DNA from: Paucidesulfovibrio sp036541255
Lineage (GTDB): Bacteria; Desulfobacterota; Desulfovibrionia; Desulfovibrionales; Desulfovibrionaceae
Direction: 5' to 3'
Assembly: GCA_036541255.1 (NCBI GenBank)
Contig: JAZHDD010000020.1
Span: 22,773 to 86,772, forward strand
DNA: 64,000 nt
Positions 24,996-33,672 of this stretch are shown in pieces; within the stretch, counting starts at the first letter, position 1, and the number at the start of each line of letters is the position of its first letter. The notes beneath the pieces are model-generated. The model did not search any database. It saw only the letters and a program-made list of their open reading frames with translations, and was not told the DNA's origin. The translations under genes and the position numbers were made by a program.

Positions 24996-26921
24996 ATGGC
25001 CGACTGCGTAGAGTTGCTCGAACGGCTTCAGAATACCGACAAGGCCGAGGTACGCGAAGCCGCCTTTCAGGCAGGGGAAAGGCAGTGTGTCGAGGCCGTA
25101 CCCTGTTTGGCCGGATTGCTTGTGGATTCGAATGTGGGGGTTCAGGAAGCCGCGGACAGCGCCTTGCGTAAGATCGGCGGACCCGAAGTCGTGGAGGTGG
25201 TGATACCGTTGCTTCGTTCCGAACGGGCTCCGGTGCGCAACCTGGCCATGGATATTTTGCGCGAGGTGGGCGTGCAGCATCTCAATGCGTTGATTGAGCT
25301 GTTGCAGGATGATGATACGGATGTGAGGATTTTCGCTGCTGACATTCTTGGCGCCACGGGCAGCGTACAGGCTGTGGAACCTTTGGGGCGCGCCGTGTTG
25401 CGTGATCCCGAGGTCAATGTCCGCTATCAGGCCGCTGTGAGCCTGGGGGAATTGGGCAGCTCCGAGGCTTCCGGCTATCTCCGCAGAGCCATGAAGGATG
25501 ACGAATGGGTGCAATACGCCGTGGTGGAGGCCTTGGCCAAGGTCGGCCACAATGAAGCCGTGACCGCGTTGTTGGGGGCTATGGAGGATTGCTCAGACCT
25601 GGTGCTCTCGATGATTCTGGATGCCTTGGGCCGCATGGGCACAGTTAAGGCCGCCTCGCTCCTCTTGCGCCGCCTGGAGATTTTTCCGGACGTGCTGCGC
25701 TATAAAGCCGCCAAAGCTATTGTGGATATTTTGGGTAGCCGTGCGTTGCGCCTGCTTTCCGCCACGGAACGGGAAACATTGCGGGTGAGTTTGCTGGATG
25801 CGTTGGACGACGATGACATCGAGGTGCAGGACGCGGCCATGCGTGGTCTTGCGGCTGTGGGCGGCGAACCTGCCTCCTGGGCGATCTTGAACATTGCAGC
25901 GCACCTGGAGCCGGATACCGACTCCGAACGATTGGCTACGGCCATTCGGTCATTGTCGGCCATCGGCATGACGGATGCCCTGCGCAAGGGGTTGGAGAGC
26001 GGAGATCGGAGCGTGGCCTTGACCGCTATTGAAGCTCTTTCAGGCATCCCCACACCTGCGGCTGTTTCGGCATTGATGCAGACTTTTTCCGGAAAGCCCC
26101 TGGATACGCAACGAGCCATCGTCAATGCTCTGGCCATGATCGGCAATGAAGACGCCAAGGATTTCTTTGTAGAGATTCTTACATCCCATTATGATGGTAA
26201 AATTTTTCGTACGGCTCTGCGTTTTCTCGGGGAGAAGCTGAAAGCCGAAGACACGGAGGAGCTGCTCTTTTCTTTTCTCGATCATCGCTACAATGATGTG
26301 AAGGAAGCGGCGTTGGATGCCTGCATTGCCATCGGTACGCCTCTGATGGTGGAACGGTTTTGCGAGTTTTGCGGCAGCGAAGACGAGATCAAGCGGCTCA
26401 TGGGCGTGTACGCACTGGGGCAGATGAATCCCCGTGAACATCTCGACGTCCTGCGTCGGGCTTTGACCGATCCCAGCCCGGATGTACGCAAGCTGGTATT
26501 GGAGGCTTTGGCGTCTCGCTGTTACGAGGATTTGGAGATATTGCCGTTGGTGGCTGAGCGGCTTCGTGACGAGAGTCCTGACGTTCGTCTCATGGTGATC
26601 GAGCTCATGGGGGCCTGTCCCAAGGATGATGTTGTCCCGTACCTTCTGGATGTGCTGGAAGACGAGAACGATTGGGTGCGCATTCGTGCTGCCGAAGCCC
26701 TCGGTGCCATGCGGGCGGAGCAGGCCGTTCCCAAGCTCCAGGCCTTGGTCGAAGCTCCGAACCGATTGGTGGGCATCAAGGCCCTTCAAGCCTTGGGGGA
26801 AGTCGGCGGACCGGAAGCTTTTCAGATTTTGTTGCGCCATTCGGGCAGCGAAGAACTTGAACTGGCAGACGCTGCACAAGAGGTGATCCAGGCCATGCAA
26901 GCCGTCGGAGGGAAGGAATAG
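24996..26921 (+). CDS. HEAT-repeat protein of the chemosensory operon
   Basis: A 641-residue soluble protein built from about 17-20 HEAT / PBS-lyase-type repeats of roughly 31 residues. Typical units are VRNLAMDILREVG, VNVRYQAAVSLGELG, PDVRKLVLEALASR and DWVRIRAAEALGAM. No signal peptide, membrane segment or catalytic motif was found. Such solenoids act as protein-binding scaffolds. It lies between cheB and cheR, 51 bases after cheB and with its stop directly followed by the cheR start. This strongly suggests a partner of the chemosensory proteins, perhaps an adaptor for CheB, CheR or an array. The exact role is unknown. Confidence 0.9.
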   Translation: MADCVELLERLQNTDKAEVREAAFQAGERQCVEAVPCLAGLLVDSNVGVQEAADSALRKIGGPEVVEVVIPLLRSERAPVRNLAMDILREVGVQHLNALIELLQDDDTDVRIFAADILGATGSVQAVEPLGRAVLRDPEVNVRYQAAVSLGELGSSEASGYLRRAMKDDEWVQYAVVEALAKVGHNEAVTALLGAMEDCSDLVLSMILDALGRMGTVKAASLLLRRLEIFPDVLRYKAAKAIVDILGSRALRLLSATERETLRVSLLDALDDDDIEVQDAAMRGLAAVGGEPASWAILNIAAHLEPDTDSERLATAIRSLSAIGMTDALRKGLESGDRSVALTAIEALSGIPTPAAVSALMQTFSGKPLDTQRAIVNALAMIGNEDAKDFFVEILTSHYDGKIFRTALRFLGEKLKAEDTEELLFSFLDHRYNDVKEAALDACIAIGTPLMVERFCEFCGSEDEIKRLMGVYALGQMNPREHLDVLRRALTDPSPDVRKLVLEALASRCYEDLEILPLVAERLRDESPDVRLMVIELMGACPKDDVVPYLLDVLEDENDWVRIRAAEALGAMRAEQAVPKLQALVEAPNRLVGIKALQALGEVGGPEAFQILLRHSGSEELELADAAQEVIQAMQAVGGKE

Positions 26922-27800
26922 ATGGCTTCCCTGTTTTCCAAAACCCTGTCCGGTGATCGCGGCGTTAAGATCTCCGAAGCCGAATTTGTCCAGTTGCGTG
27001 ATTTCATTTACGCCCAATGCGGTATCCACATGCCGGACAATCGCCAGTATCTCATGGAAAACCGTCTGGCAAACCGCCTGCGCGAATTGAATCTTAAAAC
27101 CTATGGCGAGTATTATCATTATTTACGGTACGATTCGTCTCGTCGTCAGGAATTGAACAAACTTTTTGAGGTGATCACTACCAATGAGACGAGTTTTTTC
27201 CGTAATCCGCCTCAGATCAAGGTCTTCCAGGATGTGATTCTTCCTGCACTGGTGGAGAGCAAACGCAAGTCCGGAAACCGTAAGCTGCGTATCTGGTCAG
27301 CAGGGTGTTCCACCGGAGAAGAACCCTATACTCTGGCGATCGTTCTGCAGGAAGTACTGGGGGCGGAGTTGGCTTCCTGGGATGTGAAGATTACGGCCAA
27401 CGATCTCTCTTCACGCGTTCTCGAAGCGGCCAATGAAGGTGCATTTTCCGGTTATGCCCTGCGCACCACGCCTCCTGAGATCGTTCGTGCCTATTTCGAA
27501 GGCGATGGTCGTGTTTTTCGCCTGAGACCGCAGCTCAAGCGGTTGGTCACCTTCCGTCAGATCAATCTCAATGATCGGAGCCAGCTCAGGACCATCGAAT
27601 GTTCCGATATCGTTTTTTGCCGTAATGTGATTATCTATTTCGACGAAGACATGAAGCGCCGCGTCATCAACGCATTTTATGACAACCTGGGCAAGGATGG
27701 CTACTTGTTCATCGGGCATTCCGAGTCATTGCATAATATCTCTCGTGCATTCAAGCCGGAGCATCACCCCGGAGCCATCGTGTACCGGAAACTTGACTAG
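26922..27800 (+). CDS. cheR: Chemotaxis protein methyltransferase
   Basis: A 292-residue SAM-dependent enzyme that methylates glutamates of chemoreceptors. The N-terminal helical domain (residues 15-75) has CGIHMPDNRQYLMENRLANR. The SAM-binding block RIWSAGCSTGEEPYTLA and the conserved NDLSSRVLEAANEGAFSGYALR, FRQINL and FCRNVIIYFD blocks follow in order. The start directly adjoins the HEAT gene stop, so translation is probably coupled. It has no C-terminal TPR or receptor-tethering extension. Confidence 0.95.
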   Translation: MASLFSKTLSGDRGVKISEAEFVQLRDFIYAQCGIHMPDNRQYLMENRLANRLRELNLKTYGEYYHYLRYDSSRRQELNKLFEVITTNETSFFRNPPQIKVFQDVILPALVESKRKSGNRKLRIWSAGCSTGEEPYTLAIVLQEVLGAELASWDVKITANDLSSRVLEAANEGAFSGYALRTTPPEIVRAYFEGDGRVFRLRPQLKRLVTFRQINLNDRSQLRTIECSDIVFCRNVIIYFDEDMKRRVINAFYDNLGKDGYLFIGHSESLHNISRAFKPEHHPGAIVYRKLD

Positions 27801-27868
27801 GGAAGCCATTCTGGCCGGATGCAGAGAGAGGGTATGTCGAGATGTCAGGCCGGACATGCAATCCTAGT

Positions 27869-27878
27869 GGGGGGGGGG
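27869..27878. repeat. Run of ten G residues between cheR and cheY
   Basis: A ten-base G homopolymer in the 258-base cheR-cheY gap. No gene was recognised in this gap. Long G runs can slip during replication and may alter transcript level, but an assembly error must be excluded. Confidence 0.8.
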
Positions 27879-28058
27879 AGCAAGGGTAGGCTTCCAGAAG
27901 GCATTCGGGACGAAGCGGCGGCGAGCAATGAACGGTCGAGCTGCGCGGAGAGGAGTCCCGGTGTGTGATGGCCTTGCTGTGCTACCGGACCGTATGGATC
28001 AGTCTGCTCTTCATTGACAGGTTGACAAAGGGCGCGCTCAAGAGGGAAGGAGAAGCGG

Positions 28059-28427
28059 ATGTCGAAGCATATTTTGATCGTGGACGACTCAAAGACCGTA
28101 AGGAATCTTGTCGCCTTCATCATGAAGAAAGAAGGCTTCAAGGTCACGACTGCCGAGGACGGTTTGGACGGTCTGGAGAAGTTATACAATGCCGGCGAGG
28201 TTGACCTTATTGTTTGCGATGTCAACATGCCGCGCATGGACGGCTTGTCCTTCATCAAAGCGCTCCGCGAACAAAAGGCGTATCGGGACATGCCGATAAT
28301 CGTTCTTTCCACAGAAGGCGAGGAAAAGGATATCGAGACGGGCATAGCCATCGGTGCCAATGTTTACATGATCAAGCCCGCTCAGCCGGAAAAGCTGGTT
28401 AAGAACGCGAAGATGCTGCTGGGGTAA
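28059..28427 (+). CDS. cheY: CheY-type response regulator
   Basis: A 122-residue single receiver domain with no output domain. The acidic pair is in LIVDDSKTVRN, the phospho-acceptor Asp in LIVCDVNMPRMDG (near residue 53), Thr/Ser in VLSTEG, and the invariant Lys in MIKPAQPEKL. It is preceded by GGAG six bases before the ATG. It should be phosphorylated by the CheA encoded next and act on a flagellar motor or another target. The gene lies 258 bases after cheR and 83 bases before cheA. Confidence 0.93.
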   Translation: MSKHILIVDDSKTVRNLVAFIMKKEGFKVTTAEDGLDGLEKLYNAGEVDLIVCDVNMPRMDGLSFIKALREQKAYRDMPIIVLSTEGEEKDIETGIAIGANVYMIKPAQPEKLVKNAKMLLG

Positions 28428-28510
28428 GCATTGCCCTGGTGGCGTGGTTTTCCTTGTGCGGGAACCGGACGAGGGATGAGAGACCTACGACTCGCCACAG
28501 GGGGCGGCTC

Positions 28511-31477
28511 ATGAGCCAAGAGTACATGGACCCGGAACTTCTCTCCGATTTTTTCAATGAAGCCAGGGAGCACCTGGAAACTATTGAACCCAATTTGCTG
28601 CAACTTGAGGCCAATCCTCAAGACTTGGCCCTGCTCAACGATATTTTTCGGCCCATGCATTCCCTGAAAGGTGCTTCGGGCTTTCTCGGTTTGAACAAGA
28701 TCAACCGGCTGGCGCATAAGGCAGAGAACATACTTGACGACCTCCGTCAGGGGACGCGGGCCGCCACTCCGAGGATCATGGACCTGATTCTTTCCGCGAC
28801 TGATGCCTTGCGCACCATGGTAGAAAGCCTGGAAGATACTGGTGTCGAAGGAAACGCAGATATTCAGCCGATCATAGACAGCATCGAGGCTCTGCAAAAG
28901 TCCGGTTCGCAGGGCAAGCCTCAGTCTACCAAGGAGATTCCCGTGGAACCGAAACCGGCACAAGTCAATGCAACCGAAGCATCTGTCCGCTCCGAGAACG
29001 CTCCGCCGAAGAATCCCACTGCGGAACGGAATGATTCCGGTCCGCGCTTCCATCTTGAACCCGATCCGGACTTTGATGCCACACCTTATGCCCTGACCAC
29101 GGTGGGCGAAGGACATTTGACGGATTTTTTAGAAGAAGCCCAAGATATTATAGAGGATTTAAACCGCTCGCTTGTAGAGCTGGAGGGTGATCCCCAAGGC
29201 GCCGGAGAATTGGTCAATGACATTTTCCGTTATTTCCATAACCTTAAAGGAAATAGCGGTATTATAGGTTTCAAGGAGCTTAATGCCCTGACCCATGAGG
29301 CTGAAACTCTGCTGAACAAGGTTCGCAAAGGTGAGATGGCGACTTCACAGTCGCTTTTCGACTTACTGCTTGCCGTTGTGGACCTGATCGAAAACATGGT
29401 TGCGCACGTAAATCCTGCTTCGGGTGAAGTTGTTCCAACGGATAACGTGGCGATGATCGAGTTGCTGCAGCGCGCTTATGAGGACGGGGATTTCCCCGAA
29501 ATGGGCGGAGGGCATGCCGCTGCCGGAGAAGCGATGGTAGAGGTCCCGACGGTTGAAACGGTCGCTACGGCCGAAGTTGAGCTTGTCGCTGCCGGTTCGC
29601 ATGAGCGTGCAACCGGGGGGGGAGATACGCTCGCCGAAGAACAAGAAGCCATGGCGTTTGACCCCGAGGATGTGGTTATCTTCGAGAATGCCATGAACCA
29701 GCAAATTGACAATCTTCAGTTGGCACTGGTTGAATTGAAAAAGGACGGAACGCAGACTCCGTATGTGGATGGCCTGTATCGTTCCTTGCAGACCATACAG
29801 AATTCTTGTGGTTATATGGGGTTGGATGAATTGCGGGACTATGCGGAGCAAACCGCGGCGCTGGTGGATCAGGCTCGTCAGATCGGAGATTTCAGCATTA
29901 TGCTGGATATTATGGGGCAGGAAATTTCAATTGTATCCGAGCGGTTACGCGATGCTGTCAACGCAATGCGCCTGGCCGGGACCGATTCCGCTCTTTCCTC
30001 CGAGTCTGCGCCGGCTATTGTGCCGCCCGCGCAGCAAATCCAGTCGGCACCCGCCTCAGATCCAATGCCGTCGACATCCAGGCCTGCCGATGTGAGAACG
30101 CCCGAGCGGACACCAGAGCGGACACCCGAACGTCCGACACCTCCCGCCGAGCCCGCGATTGCCGCTACAGCGCCGAGCGCCACTGCCAAGCACAAGACCG
30201 CCAGCACGATCCGGGTTGACCATCAGAAGCTGGATCATCTCATGAATCTCATTGGTGAATTGATCATCAATCGCAATCGTTATGCACTCTTGGCACGTGC
30301 CCTTGAGGAGGGGCAGGAAGAGGTGCATTTGGTGGCCCAGCAGCTCACCGAGACCACCTATGCCATGGCCCGCATTTCCGATGATCTGCAGGACACGATC
30401 ATGAACGTGCGCATGGTCCCGGTGCAGACGGTTTTTTCCCGGTTCCCTCGTTTGGTGCGCGATCTTTCCCGGAAGAGCGGCAAGCAGATCGATTTGATTA
30501 CCGAAGGCGAGGAGACCGAGTTGGACAAGAGCGTTGTGGAAGAAATCGGCGATCCGCTGGTACATCTTGTGCGCAATGCTGTCGACCATGGGTTGGAGAC
30601 AGAAGAGGAGCGCGTCGCCGCAGGCAAGTCCCCTTCGGGGCATGTCTGGTTGCGGGCCTATCACAAGGGGAATTCCGTAGCGATTGAGGTGGAGGATGAT
30701 GGTCGGGGCATTGACCCGGACAAGATGCGCAGCGTGGCCGTGCGCAAGGGCGTTCTGAGTGCTGAAGAGGCTGCAAGCCTCGATGATCGCGAAGCGGTTG
30801 AGTTGATATTTCATCCCGGCTTTTCCTCCGCCGAGAAGATTACGGATATTTCGGGTCGCGGCGTGGGTATGGATGTAGTCAAAACCAACATCAAGAACCT
30901 CAAGGGCAGCGTCAATACCCAGTCCGTTGTGGGCAAGGGCACCAAGCTGACCCTGACGTTACCCCTGACCCTGGCCATCATTGATGCACTTATGGTGGAA
31001 GTGGCCGGTGAGATTTTCGCCATTCCTCTGGACGCCGTATCCGAGACCACCAAGATTCGCACGGAAAAGCTTGCGGATGTGAACAGCCGCAAGGCCGTGA
31101 CTTTGCGCGGCGAGGTGCTTGGTGTGGTCGAGTTGGCGGAATTGCTGGATCTGCCCGTGAACAATGAGGAACGCTCACTGTTGCCCATTGTTATCGTGCA
31201 CGACAATGAACGCCGCGTTGGTCTGGTGGTGGACCGTCTCCTGGAACGCCAGGAAATCGTGATTAAACCTTTGGGGCAATATCTCAGCGACTTTGATCTG
31301 GACGGGATTTCCGGGGCCACGATCATGGGGGATGGATCGGTGGTCCTCATTCTTGATCCGCATGAGGTCTATTCTCTGGCAACCTCCATGGGCCGCCCCC
31401 AGGCCCGGGGACTGGAACGCCCCAAGGGGCAGTCCCTCAAAGCGGCTGCCCAGGCGCTCGAGGCTGGACAGGTCTGA
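28511..31477 (+). CDS. cheA: Chemotaxis histidine kinase CheA with three HPt-like domains
   Basis: A 988-residue kinase starting at 28511, with 24 optional upstream codons not used. Two phosphotransfer domains have the HxLKG core: His50 in MHSLKGASGFLG and His243 in FHNLKGNSGIIG. A third, near residue 427, has Gln in place of His (SLQTIQNSCGYMG) and should not be phosphorylated. A Pro/Glu/Arg linker with repeated RTPE units follows, then dimerisation and ATPase domains (LDHLMNLIGELI, HLVRNAVDHGL, EDDGRGIDPDKM, GRGVGMDVVKTNI) and a C-terminal CheW-like domain. There is no receiver domain. A run of eight G lies in the coding sequence at 29615-29622. It is last in the operon and ends at a bidirectional terminator. 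Confidence 0.94.
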   Translation: MSQEYMDPELLSDFFNEAREHLETIEPNLLQLEANPQDLALLNDIFRPMHSLKGASGFLGLNKINRLAHKAENILDDLRQGTRAATPRIMDLILSATDALRTMVESLEDTGVEGNADIQPIIDSIEALQKSGSQGKPQSTKEIPVEPKPAQVNATEASVRSENAPPKNPTAERNDSGPRFHLEPDPDFDATPYALTTVGEGHLTDFLEEAQDIIEDLNRSLVELEGDPQGAGELVNDIFRYFHNLKGNSGIIGFKELNALTHEAETLLNKVRKGEMATSQSLFDLLLAVVDLIENMVAHVNPASGEVVPTDNVAMIELLQRAYEDGDFPEMGGGHAAAGEAMVEVPTVETVATAEVELVAAGSHERATGGGDTLAEEQEAMAFDPEDVVIFENAMNQQIDNLQLALVELKKDGTQTPYVDGLYRSLQTIQNSCGYMGLDELRDYAEQTAALVDQARQIGDFSIMLDIMGQEISIVSERLRDAVNAMRLAGTDSALSSESAPAIVPPAQQIQSAPASDPMPSTSRPADVRTPERTPERTPERPTPPAEPAIAATAPSATAKHKTASTIRVDHQKLDHLMNLIGELIINRNRYALLARALEEGQEEVHLVAQQLTETTYAMARISDDLQDTIMNVRMVPVQTVFSRFPRLVRDLSRKSGKQIDLITEGEETELDKSVVEEIGDPLVHLVRNAVDHGLETEEERVAAGKSPSGHVWLRAYHKGNSVAIEVEDDGRGIDPDKMRSVAVRKGVLSAEEAASLDDREAVELIFHPGFSSAEKITDISGRGVGMDVVKTNIKNLKGSVNTQSVVGKGTKLTLTLPLTLAIIDALMVEVAGEIFAIPLDAVSETTKIRTEKLADVNSRKAVTLRGEVLGVVELAELLDLPVNNEERSLLPIVIVHDNERRVGLVVDRLLERQEIVIKPLGQYLSDFDLDGISGATIMGDGSVVLILDPHEVYSLATSMGRPQARGLERPKGQSLKAAAQALEAGQV

Positions 31478-31500
31478 ATCTGGGTTTTCTCAGCAAAAAC

Positions 31501-31540
31501 GAAAAACGCCGGAAGATTCATACTCCCGGCGTTTTTCGTT
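31501..31540. terminator. Bidirectional terminator after cheA
   Basis: GAAAAACGCCGG and CCGGCGTTTTTC form a 12-base-pair stem with U-runs on both strands. It serves cheA and the convergent membrane-protein gene. Confidence 0.92.
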
Positions 31541-31557
31541 TCTGCTTCCGATACAGG

Positions 31558-32499
31558 TCATGGGGCCAGCAGGCTCAGGGAGAGCAGGAGCGCCGTCAGC
31601 TGAACGCCCCAGGCCAGCAAGCCGCCCAATACTGCCAAGCCCTTGAAGCGGAGGGGCGTGGCGCTCCGCATGACGGGCAGCCACAGCAGACAGCAGAGCA
31701 GCGCTGCCCCCACTCCGGCATACAGGACCGGAGCCAGGGTCGAGGCCAGCAGGGCGGAACGGGCTTCCGGGTTCATGCCGAGCAGCAGCCAAGCCGGACC
31801 TGCCAGTTGCAGGAACATGAAGACGACGCCTCCGGTGACGACAAAGGGCAGGGCAAAGTTGTAATAATCCCGGCCATAATTATCTTTGTGGCGACGGTAA
31901 ATCAGATAGAGAGCACCTAGCCCGCCGCCATTGGCCAGTCCGAGGATCAGATATTGTAGCGTGAAGGGCCAGACCGGAGAGTCGGCCAAAGGCAGTGTCG
32001 GCGTGATGTTTTCCGGCGCAATACCCGAGGAGAACGCAGCGAGGAATTCCGGTGCAATGATTACTCCGGCGGGAATGGTCGCCACGGCGGCCAATGCGGC
32101 AGCTCCCCCCAGAACAAGATGCAGGGCTTTGTTGTTGCGCATGCCTTTCCAGGTCAGGCGATACAGCAAGGTGAGAAGCAGGGCCACTCCCCAAGTGAGG
32201 CAGAAGGGCAGCGCCGGGCTGTGTGATGCGAATAGCCAATCCGTGAGCCAGGGAAGGTTGCGGCCCAGCAGTACCCCGCCCGCAGCGAACGCCGTGCAGG
32301 CGATCGCCAGAAAACACATTGCCATGCTGCTTAATTGTTGAGCCAGTTTGTCAGGAAAGGCCGTGCCGCGGGCCAGTCCGGTCGTTTCGCTTACCAGGGA
32401 AAGCACGAGCGCGCCCATGCCCGCTGTGGCGATCAGGCTGAAAAAGGCTGGAGCCGCAAGTTGTGCGGCGAGATGCAATACATCGGAAGAAAGATTCAC
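31558..32499 (-). CDS. Integral membrane protein of unknown function
   Basis: A 313-residue protein beginning with GTG at 32499, eight bases after GGAG. About eight to nine hydrophobic helices span nearly the whole length, with short charged loops (RLTWKGMRNNK and YRRHKDNYGRDYYN). Family and substrate were not recognised. The helix pattern resembles quinone-linked or cytochrome-b-like membrane subunits, but no His-ligand motif is clear. It has its own transcription direction and shares the cheA terminator. Confidence 0.65.
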   Translation of the reverse strand: MNLSSDVLHLAAQLAAPAFFSLIATAGMGALVLSLVSETTGLARGTAFPDKLAQQLSSMAMCFLAIACTAFAAGGVLLGRNLPWLTDWLFASHSPALPFCLTWGVALLLTLLYRLTWKGMRNNKALHLVLGGAAALAAVATIPAGVIIAPEFLAAFSSGIAPENITPTLPLADSPVWPFTLQYLILGLANGGGLGALYLIYRRHKDNYGRDYYNFALPFVVTGGVVFMFLQLAGPAWLLLGMNPEARSALLASTLAPVLYAGVGAALLCCLLWLPVMRSATPLRFKGLAVLGGLLAWGVQLTALLLSLSLLAP

Positions 32500-32678
32500 G
32501 CTGTCTACTCCAGTCTGCGTCTTTTCAAGGAAGTGCGTGTCGGTTTCAGTCCGACCGACGCGGGGCTGAAGATGTCATTTCAAGATGAAAAATGCAAGTC
32601 TATGGGCGTGGTTCCTTGCCAAAAGCCCGCCTTTGGCCTATGCCTCCAGAAGTGAATCCTCGACCTATGGAGTTGCCC

Positions 32679-33647
32679 ATGAAACCTCTCGTCCTACAGC
32701 TCATGCTTCTGGCCTTGCTGCTTGCTGCTTGCGCAGGCCCCATGGCCAAGACGCAGAACGCAAGCCAGGAATGGCGATTGCAAACGCTGGAGGAGCGGTT
32801 TCTAGACTTTCAGGAGGATCAGCGTCGCGAGGCAGAGCGGGCCAAGACGGCTGACGAGGCCCTGGCCAAGAAACTTGCCCAGCTGGAAGAGCGTGTTTCC
32901 AAAGCGCTGTATGGGGGCGCGGATCTGCCCGAAGAGACAACAGTCAAGGCCGAATCCATGATGGAAACGACCGCCACTGAGCAGCCCATGGCCGAAGCGG
33001 CCAAGCCCGCGGCCATCGAACCGGAAGAGCCGATGCAGGCGGCAAGTGCGCCTGAAGCCGCCGAAGAGACAGCACCAGATGCGGAGCCCGTGCCTGATCC
33101 GGCGCCTGATGTCGCTTCGGTCGAAGCTCCTGCTCCGGTCATGGCTGGTCCTGAAAGCGATGAGGAGCGTCCTTGGGCAAATGTACCCGGACCTGCCGTG
33201 GCACCTTCCGTGCCAGGGCCGGCACTTCGGACGGACACACGCAAACCGGTGCCTGCGCAGCCGGTCATCGCCTCAGCGCAGTCTCAGTATGATCGGGGCT
33301 TGGGGTTGGTTCGTGCTCATCGTCCCGATGTGGGACGTGAAGTCTTGGAAGGCTTTCTACAGAATTATCCGAGTCATAAGCTGGTGCCCAACGCCATGTA
33401 TTGGATAGGGGAGGCCTATTATGAACAGAAGGATTATCCCCAGGCCATCCTGAGCTTCAAGGACGTGGTCGCGAAATATCCCAAACATCACAAGGCGCAG
33501 GCTGCTCTGCTCAAAATCGGCATGTCCTACCAGAACGTGGGGGACAAGGACAACGCCTTGTTTTATCTCCGTACGCTCGTGGAAGATTATCCCAACTCCG
33601 ATCCCGCACGCGCTGCCCGGCAACTTCTGCGCGAAATCCCTAATTAG
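32679..33647 (+). CDS. CpoB/YbgF-like lipoprotein with C-terminal TPRs
   Basis: A 322-residue envelope protein. The start at 32679 has GGAG at good spacing and opens a lipoprotein signal with lipobox LLAAC (Cys18). A short coiled coil (residues 25-75) and a long Pro/Ala/Glu-rich linker follow. Two to three tetratricopeptide repeats end the protein (YDRGLGLVRAHRP, AMYWIGEAYYEQKDYPQAI, ALLKIGMSYQNVGDKDNAL). Coiled coil plus TPR is the layout of YbgF/CpoB, which works beside the Tol-Pal system in cell-wall constriction. Here the tol genes are not adjacent, and lipidation and the long linker differ from E. coli CpoB, so a Tol-Pal role is only likely. dprA follows after 25 bases. Confidence 0.75.
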   Translation: MKPLVLQLMLLALLLAACAGPMAKTQNASQEWRLQTLEERFLDFQEDQRREAERAKTADEALAKKLAQLEERVSKALYGGADLPEETTVKAESMMETTATEQPMAEAAKPAAIEPEEPMQAASAPEAAEETAPDAEPVPDPAPDVASVEAPAPVMAGPESDEERPWANVPGPAVAPSVPGPALRTDTRKPVPAQPVIASAQSQYDRGLGLVRAHRPDVGREVLEGFLQNYPSHKLVPNAMYWIGEAYYEQKDYPQAILSFKDVVAKYPKHHKAQAALLKIGMSYQNVGDKDNALFYLRTLVEDYPNSDPARAARQLLREIPN

Positions 33648-33672
33648 GCCGTATCTCGCCCAAGGGCAGGCC

